Positions 19,063 through 23,125 of a stretch of 23,125 bases of DNA are shown here, piece by piece. A program made the position numbers and the translations under genes. Positions within the stretch are counted from its first letter, which is position 1; every line of letters starts with the position of its first letter. The notes beneath the pieces are model-generated. The model was given only the letters and a program-made list of their open reading frames with translations, was not told the origin of the DNA and did no database searches. The DNA is taken from IMG/VR virus record IMGVR_UViG_3300048596_000042, positions 1 to 23,125 of that record; one strand, 5' to 3'. The stretch comes from a virus.

Positions 19063-19455
19063 GTGACCGATGTTTCGCCCGACGAGCTGGTCGCGGTCCC
19101 GGCCGGGCTCGGTGACCGCGGCGCCCGGCTGTGGCGCTCGCTGCTGGCGCAGGACGCGCTGCTGCGGGTCGCGCTCGAGCCGCGCCGCGAGGTGGCGCTG
19201 TCGGCGTGCCGGACGGCGGACCGCCTCGAGGACCTGGAGCAGCGGGCGACGTGGTCGACGCCGGTGCTGGAGGGTCGGACCGGGCAGATCATCAACCCGG
19301 TGCTGGCCGAGGTCCGGCAGCAGGCGGCGCTGATGGCCCGGTTGATCGCGGCGCTGCGGTTGCCGGACGAGGCGACGGGGCAGCGGCCGCAGAAGCGGCA
19401 GCTGCGCGGTGTGCAGCAGCCTTCGAAGTCCCGCGACCGGCTGAAGGTCGTGTGA
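19063..19455 (+). CDS. terS: Terminase small subunit
   Basis: This 130-aa protein resembles the P27/HK97-like small terminase. It has an N-terminal helix with GDRGARLWRSLLAQDALLRV and a middle with CRTADRLEDLEQR. It also has GQIINPVLAEVRQQAALMAR followed by LIAALRLPDE, where the NPVL-EVRQQ motif is typical, and a basic tail (QKRQLRGVQQPSKSRDRLK) that may contact DNA. Small terminases form rings that recognise the packaging site and pass DNA to the motor. The GTG at 19063 follows a GAGAGG ribosome site. The stop overlaps the next GTG. Confidence 0.85.
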   Translation: MTDVSPDELVAVPAGLGDRGARLWRSLLAQDALLRVALEPRREVALSACRTADRLEDLEQRATWSTPVLEGRTGQIINPVLAEVRQQAALMARLIAALRLPDEATGQRPQKRQLRGVQQPSKSRDRLKVV

Positions 19456-19691
19456 GCCTCGACCCGGACGTCGTGCGGGAGGCGATGGCCAACGCGGTCT
19501 CCACCGCCCTGCCAGGCGAGATGGTGACCAGGTGGGTGACCATCGTCGAGACCATCGACGACGAGGGTGTGCGCGCAGTCTGGCTGCAGGCGGCGGAGGG
19601 TCAGAAGTCCTGGGACACGCTCGGCCTGCTGCGCTACGCCGACCACCTCGAGGCGGCGTCGATCGTGCACGACGGAGAGGACCCCACCTGA
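19452..19691 (+). CDS. Hypothetical protein between terminase subunits
   Basis: This 79-aa acidic protein begins MSLDPDVVREAMANAVSTAL and contains VTIVETIDDEGVRAVWLQAA followed by a helical end LRYADHLEAASI. Small proteins with the WVTIVE and GVRAVWL pattern are found near terminase genes in actinophages. Their role is unknown to me, though packaging or transcription is plausible. GTGA overlap upstream, one-base TGATG overlap downstream. Confidence 0.75.
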   Translation: MSLDPDVVREAMANAVSTALPGEMVTRWVTIVETIDDEGVRAVWLQAAEGQKSWDTLGLLRYADHLEAASIVHDGEDPT

Positions 19692-19957
19692 TGGCGAAGA
19701 CCCTGACCGTGCGCTCGTGCCGCGTGCTCGATCTCGTCCGGCCTTGGGGTGAGGTCGTCCAGATGTGGGACGGGCCGCCCGGTAGCCGGGAGAAGTTCGT
19801 CCCGGCTCCGGGCGCTGAGGTCCGGTTCGAGCAGCTGGACGAGGACACCTTCGCCCCCGCTACCTCGCTCACCATGACCGCGGAGTCGTGGCGCGACCTC
19901 GGCTCGCCGCTGCAGGTGACGCTGACGATCGAGCCTGGCGACCTCCTCAACGCCTAG
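19691..19957 (+). CDS. Hypothetical beta-rich protein upstream of TerL
   Basis: This 88-aa protein is predicted to be mainly strands (MAKTLTVRSCRVLDLVRPWG; AEVRFEQLDED; LQVTLTIEPGD) and is acidic. The ATG shares one base with the preceding stop, and its TAG shares one base with the terminase GTG. It has no motif and one Cys. It probably goes with the packaging or head genes by position only. Confidence 0.75.
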   Translation: MAKTLTVRSCRVLDLVRPWGEVVQMWDGPPGSREKFVPAPGAEVRFEQLDEDTFAPATSLTMTAESWRDLGSPLQVTLTIEPGDLLNA

Positions 19958-21555
19958 TGGGTCGCTTCGTCCCGGAGTGGGACGGGCAGGTCTGCTCGCT
20001 CGGGTACGACGTCGCGGACTGGATCGAGGCGTACCAGTGCCACGGCCCGGGCGACGTGCAGGGCGACCCGGTCGTGCTGGACGACGAGTGGCTGCAGTTC
20101 CTCGTGAAGGCGTACGAGCTGGACCCGGTGACGGGGCGGCGGGTGTTCCGGGAGGCGATCCTGTCCCGGCCGAAGGGTCGGGCGAAGTCGGAGCTCGCGG
20201 GGTTCGTGACGGTCGTCGAGGCCCTCGGGCCGGCGCGGTTCGACGGGTGGAACGCGGACGGGCAGCCGGTGGGGCGCCCGGTCCGGTCGCCGCTGATCAA
20301 GTGCTTGGCGACCGAGGAGTCGCAGGCGGGGAACACGTTCGAGAACGCGGCGTTCATCGCGGGCGAGTGGGGCCCGGACGTGCACCCGGAGATCTACGCC
20401 GGCGTCAGCGGTGTCCGGCGGTACCAGTCGGCGACGGCGGTGTACCTGCCCGACGGTGGTGAGGTTCGGGCGTGCACGTCGGGCGGGGCGTCCAAGGACG
20501 GCGGGAAGGAGACGTTCGTCGTCCCGGACGAGATCCACCTGTACGTGCTGCCGGAGCTGCGGTCGATGTACGCGACGGTGATGCGGAACCTGGGCAAGCG
20601 GAAGGCCGCGGACCCGTGGTCGATGCCGACGACGACGGCGTACCGCCCGGGTGAGATGTCGATCGCGGAGGAGAAGCTGACCGCGTGGCGTAAGGGCGAG
20701 CTGGACCCGCGGATCTACGTGGACCACCGGGAGATCAAGGGCCGGGTCGACCTCGACGACGAGGCGCACACCTTGGCCCAGCTGCGGGAGTTGTACGGCC
20801 CGGCGATGCACCCGGAGACGGGGTGGATGGACCCGGAGCGGGTGTACTCGGAGATGCGGGACCCGACGATCTGCCCGGACGTCGCGACGGCGGTCCGGTA
20901 CTACGGGAACCGCGCGACGTCCGGTAAGGACGCGTGGATCGCGAGGGACGTCGTCGAGCGGCAGGCCCGCAAGGAGCTGGTCGCACCGGGGACGGCGATC
21001 GCGCTCGGGTTCGACGGTTCGCTGCGGGACGACGCGACGGTGCTGATCGGGTCGCGGATGTCGGACGGGTTCGTGTTCCCGGTGGGGATCTGGGCGAAGC
21101 CGTCCGGCCCGCAGGCGTCGTTCTGGGAGGTCCCGCGCCCGGAGGTGCTGGCCGCGGTGCGGGAGGCGTTCGCCCGGTACGAGGTGTCGCGGATGTACGC
21201 CGACCCGCACGAGTGGCGCACCGACATCGACACCCTCGCGGCCGAGCTCGGTGAGGAGCGGGTCCTGCGGTGGGAGACCCGCCGCGACGTGCAGATGGCG
21301 GCGGCGTTGGACCGCCTGCACACGGGGCTGATGACCGGGGAGCTGTGGCACTCCGGGCACCTGGTGTTGATGGAGCACTTCGGGAACGCGTACGTGCGGC
21401 GTAAGGGCGGGCACCGCCTGGTCCGCAAGGAACACGAGAGCTCACCACGGAAGATCGACTCGGTCGTCGGTGCGGCGTTGGCCGGCGAGGCGAGGGCGGA
21501 CGCGTTGGCGGCCGGGTGGGGTCAGAAGAAGGTCCGTCGGGCGTACGGCTTCTAG
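19957..21555 (+). CDS. terL: Terminase large subunit
   Basis: This 532-aa protein is the DNA-packaging motor and nuclease. The N-terminal ATPase domain has a Walker A-like RPKGRAKS (71-78), a coupling region with SPLIKCLATEESQAGNTFEN (about 111-130), and the Walker B end PDEIHLY with Asp191/Glu192. The C-terminal RNase H-like nuclease shows Asp353 in ALGFDGSLRDDATVLI (first metal ligand), Asp416 in MYADPHEW and Asp501 in RKIDSVVGAALA (third). The length is normal for the family. The GTG at 19957 overlaps the previous stop. An in-frame GTG or ATG further upstream would overlap a real gene. The protein belongs with the HNH-TerS-TerL cos packaging set. Codons are strongly G-ending, in contrast to the early genes. 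Confidence 0.95.
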   Translation: MGRFVPEWDGQVCSLGYDVADWIEAYQCHGPGDVQGDPVVLDDEWLQFLVKAYELDPVTGRRVFREAILSRPKGRAKSELAGFVTVVEALGPARFDGWNADGQPVGRPVRSPLIKCLATEESQAGNTFENAAFIAGEWGPDVHPEIYAGVSGVRRYQSATAVYLPDGGEVRACTSGGASKDGGKETFVVPDEIHLYVLPELRSMYATVMRNLGKRKAADPWSMPTTTAYRPGEMSIAEEKLTAWRKGELDPRIYVDHREIKGRVDLDDEAHTLAQLRELYGPAMHPETGWMDPERVYSEMRDPTICPDVATAVRYYGNRATSGKDAWIARDVVERQARKELVAPGTAIALGFDGSLRDDATVLIGSRMSDGFVFPVGIWAKPSGPQASFWEVPRPEVLAAVREAFARYEVSRMYADPHEWRTDIDTLAAELGEERVLRWETRRDVQMAAALDRLHTGLMTGELWHSGHLVLMEHFGNAYVRRKGGHRLVRKEHESSPRKIDSVVGAALAGEARADALAAGWGQKKVRRAYGF

Positions 21556-21573
21556 CACCTCGAGGAGGTGGTC

Positions 21574-22980
21574 ATGGCACCAGAGACGGAGTCCCCGGAG
21601 TGGTGGCGGGACCGCCTGTACCCGCGGCTGATGAAGCGTCAGCCCGAGGTGAAGGCCCTCGATGAGTGGTACTCCGGGGACCACCCGGCGCCGGTCGGGT
21701 ACGAGAAGGGCCGGGAGCTCCTCGGGCGGCTGCTGCAGATGACGAACACGAACTTCATGCAGCTCGTCGTCGACGCGGCGATGGAGCGGATGCATGTGGA
21801 GGGGTTCCGTATCGGCGGCGAGGTCTCCGAGCCGGTGTGGAAGATCTGGCAGGGCAACGCGTGGGACCTCGGCTCGGAGATGGTGTTCCTCGAGTGCTTG
21901 GCCGTGGGTGAGGCCCTGGTCCTCGTCGACCCGACGACGAATGAGTTCGACGTGCCGACGATGACCCCGGAGCACCCGTCGCAGGCGATCGTGGAGTACC
22001 GGCCGGGTTCGTTCCTGGACCGCGTCGCCGGGTTGAAGACCTACGACGACGACATCAACGAGGTCCGCGTCGCGACGGTGTACACCGTGGACCGGGTCGA
22101 GACGTGGTGGGCGCCGCTGCCGAAGTCCGGCGTGGTGATCCTGGCGAAGAAGCCGGCGTGGGAGTACCAGGGCTCGATCTCCGGGCCGAACCCGCTCGGC
22201 GAGGTCCCGCTGGTGCCGTTCCACAACCGGCCGCGGATGCTGCACCCCAGCACGTCGGAGTTCGCGACCGTCATCCCGATCCAGCGGCGCATCAACAAGA
22301 CGATCCTCGACCGCCTGGTGATGCAGGAGTTCTCGGCGTTCAAGCAGAAGTGGGCGTCCGGGATCGACATCCCGAACGACCCCGTGACCGGGCAGCCCAT
22401 CGAGCCGTTCAAGGTCGCGGTCGACCGCATGTTCACCTCGACGGACCCGGACACCCGGTTCGGGACCTTCGAGTCCGACGACATCAAGGGCCTCCTCGAG
22501 GGTGTCGACGCGGATGTGAAGGCGATCGCGGCGATCGTCGCGACGCCGGCGCACTACCTGCTGGGGAACCTGGTGAACCTCGCGGCGGAGGCGATGAAGG
22601 CCGCGGAGGCGTCGCTGATCTCCCGGGTGCGTCGCCACATGCGCCACCTCGAAGAGCCGGGGGAGACCGTCGCCCGGCTCGGGCTGAAGGCGTCCGGGGA
22701 CTCGGTGCCGAACTCCGCGGACATGGAGACCGTGTGGCGGAACCCGGAGTACCGCACCGAGGGTGAGCTCGTCGACGCGCTGGTGAAGATGCGGACCCTC
22801 GGTGTGCCGCTCGAGGCGCTGTGGGAGCGGTACGGGGCGACGCAGACGGAGATCGCCCGGTGGAAGACCCAGGTGGACGCGGAGGCGCTGGACCCGCTCG
22901 CGCAGCAGCTCCTCCGCTCGGCCGGCGCGGCGACCACGACCACGACGACGGCGCCGGTGGCCGATGCTGGAAACGGCTGA
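21574..22980 (+). CDS. Portal protein (SPP1 gp6-like)
   Basis: This 468-aa protein forms the ring at the head vertex through which DNA is pumped. The pattern fits Gp6-like portals: an N-terminal helical clip region (RLMKRQPEVKALDEWYSG), the hydrophobic MQLVVDAAMERMHVEG, the stem with GEVPLVPFHNRPRM and VIPIQRRINKTILDRLVMQE, and a C-terminal crown helix region around ATPAHYLLGNLVNLAAEAMK. The C-terminus has a short Thr run (encoded by ACG/ACC repeats) and a Gly/Asp tail. ATG 21574 has a ribosome site GAGGAGG at about 5 nt. A GTG two codons earlier is less likely. It overlaps the minor head gene by 17 nt. Confidence 0.93.
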   Translation: MAPETESPEWWRDRLYPRLMKRQPEVKALDEWYSGDHPAPVGYEKGRELLGRLLQMTNTNFMQLVVDAAMERMHVEGFRIGGEVSEPVWKIWQGNAWDLGSEMVFLECLAVGEALVLVDPTTNEFDVPTMTPEHPSQAIVEYRPGSFLDRVAGLKTYDDDINEVRVATVYTVDRVETWWAPLPKSGVVILAKKPAWEYQGSISGPNPLGEVPLVPFHNRPRMLHPSTSEFATVIPIQRRINKTILDRLVMQEFSAFKQKWASGIDIPNDPVTGQPIEPFKVAVDRMFTSTDPDTRFGTFESDDIKGLLEGVDADVKAIAAIVATPAHYLLGNLVNLAAEAMKAAEASLISRVRRHMRHLEEPGETVARLGLKASGDSVPNSADMETVWRNPEYRTEGELVDALVKMRTLGVPLEALWERYGATQTEIARWKTQVDAEALDPLAQQLLRSAGAATTTTTTAPVADAGNG

Positions 22981-23125
22981 CGACCACTACCGCCGCCAGG
23001 CCGCCCTCGCGGTCCTCGTCCTCGTCGCCGCGCGGAAGGCGTGGGCGAAGGTCCCGGTCGCCGACCTCGCCGCATGGGAGGCGCTCGCCGCCCCCCTCGC
23101 GTCCACGATCTCGGCGGCGCAGTAC
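22964..23125 (+). CDS. Minor head / head-morphogenesis protein (partial)
   Basis: This frame starts at ATG 22964, 17 nt inside the portal gene, and runs off the right edge. The visible 54 residues are MLETADDHYRRQAALAVLVL then AARKAW and an Ala-rich helix (VADLAAWEALAA). This start and position, directly after portal, match the capsid maturation protease or MuF-type minor head proteins of actinophages. The fold cannot be confirmed without the rest. Confidence 0.65.
   Translation, partial: MLETADDHYRRQAALAVLVLVAARKAWAKVPVADLAAWEALAAPLASTISAAQY

Noticed and set aside
18430-19950. 506-codon reverse frame across HNH, terS and small genes
   Set aside because: It crosses several good forward genes and has an Arg/Pro-rich composition typical of shadows.
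19954-21435. 493-codon reverse frame opposite terL
   Set aside because: It mirrors the terminase codons; the product is Arg/Leu/Val/His-rich low complexity with no recognisable domain.
21442-22647. 401-codon reverse frame opposite the portal gene
   Set aside because: Same reason: an antisense shadow of a high-GC gene, with no ribosome site or domain.

Overview
The window is a high-GC (about 70 %) stretch of a temperate, tailed actinobacteriophage (HK97-type head genes, siphovirus-like), either as a free phage genome or as a prophage in an actinobacterial host. The host assignment rests on the GC content, on heavy use of GTG starts, on a WhiB-family regulator, and on gene families typical of phages of Mycobacterium, Gordonia, Streptomyces and Pseudonocardia. 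I cannot name the host genus from the sequence.

Layout. (1) At 1-200 lie the end of an unidentified forward gene and a strong hairpin terminator. (2) At 215-3126 there is a leftward lysogeny block: two exported or anchored proteins (one a lipoprotein), a 73-aa protein, a tyrosine integrase and an XRE-type immunity repressor. The integrase ATG overlaps the repressor stop. (3) At 3127-3227 is the genetic switch, with a pair of inverted 15-bp operators and divergent promoters. The rightward transcript may be leaderless. (4) At 3228-15719 there is a long rightward early operon in which almost every junction is an ATGA or GTGA stop/start overlap. It encodes an excisionase-like protein, a RecB/Cas4-type exonuclease plus a RecT-like annealing protein (a Red-type recombination pair), a RuvC-like resolvase, a WhiB-like regulator, a ParB-like protein, several small zinc-knuckle proteins, a LAGLIDADG-like protein, an ASCH-domain protein and a RepA-like AAA ATPase. 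(5) Directly after the ATPase gene, 14628-15069 holds a dense array of repeats and dyads, the best candidate for the replication origin or its control region. (6) At 15743-16543 a leftward toxin-antitoxin module interrupts the forward genes, with a repeat-bearing divergent promoter region beside it. (7) At 16609-18350 lie a zinc-ribbon protein, a second excisionase-like HTH protein, an unknown protein and an HNH endonuclease. (8) At 18351-18486 is a candidate cos region, where the plus-strand base skew flips from C-rich to G-rich. (9) At 18487-23125 is the packaging and head module: a second HNH nuclease, small terminase, two small proteins, large terminase, portal, and the start of a minor head protein.

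How it works together. The repressor and its operators would hold the early operon off in lysogeny. Once released, the operon supplies recombination, replication (ATPase acting near the iterons) and regulatory proteins, followed by packaging. The integrase and excisionase-like protein govern integration and excision. The lipoprotein pair and the toxin-antitoxin genes look like cargo that benefits the lysogen or defends it.

The points most worth checking are the iteron region and the ORF that runs through it, the repressor C-terminus (ends in Ala-Ala, odd codons, next to int), which suggests integration-dependent immunity, the skew flip at the candidate cos, and the toxin-antitoxin module.
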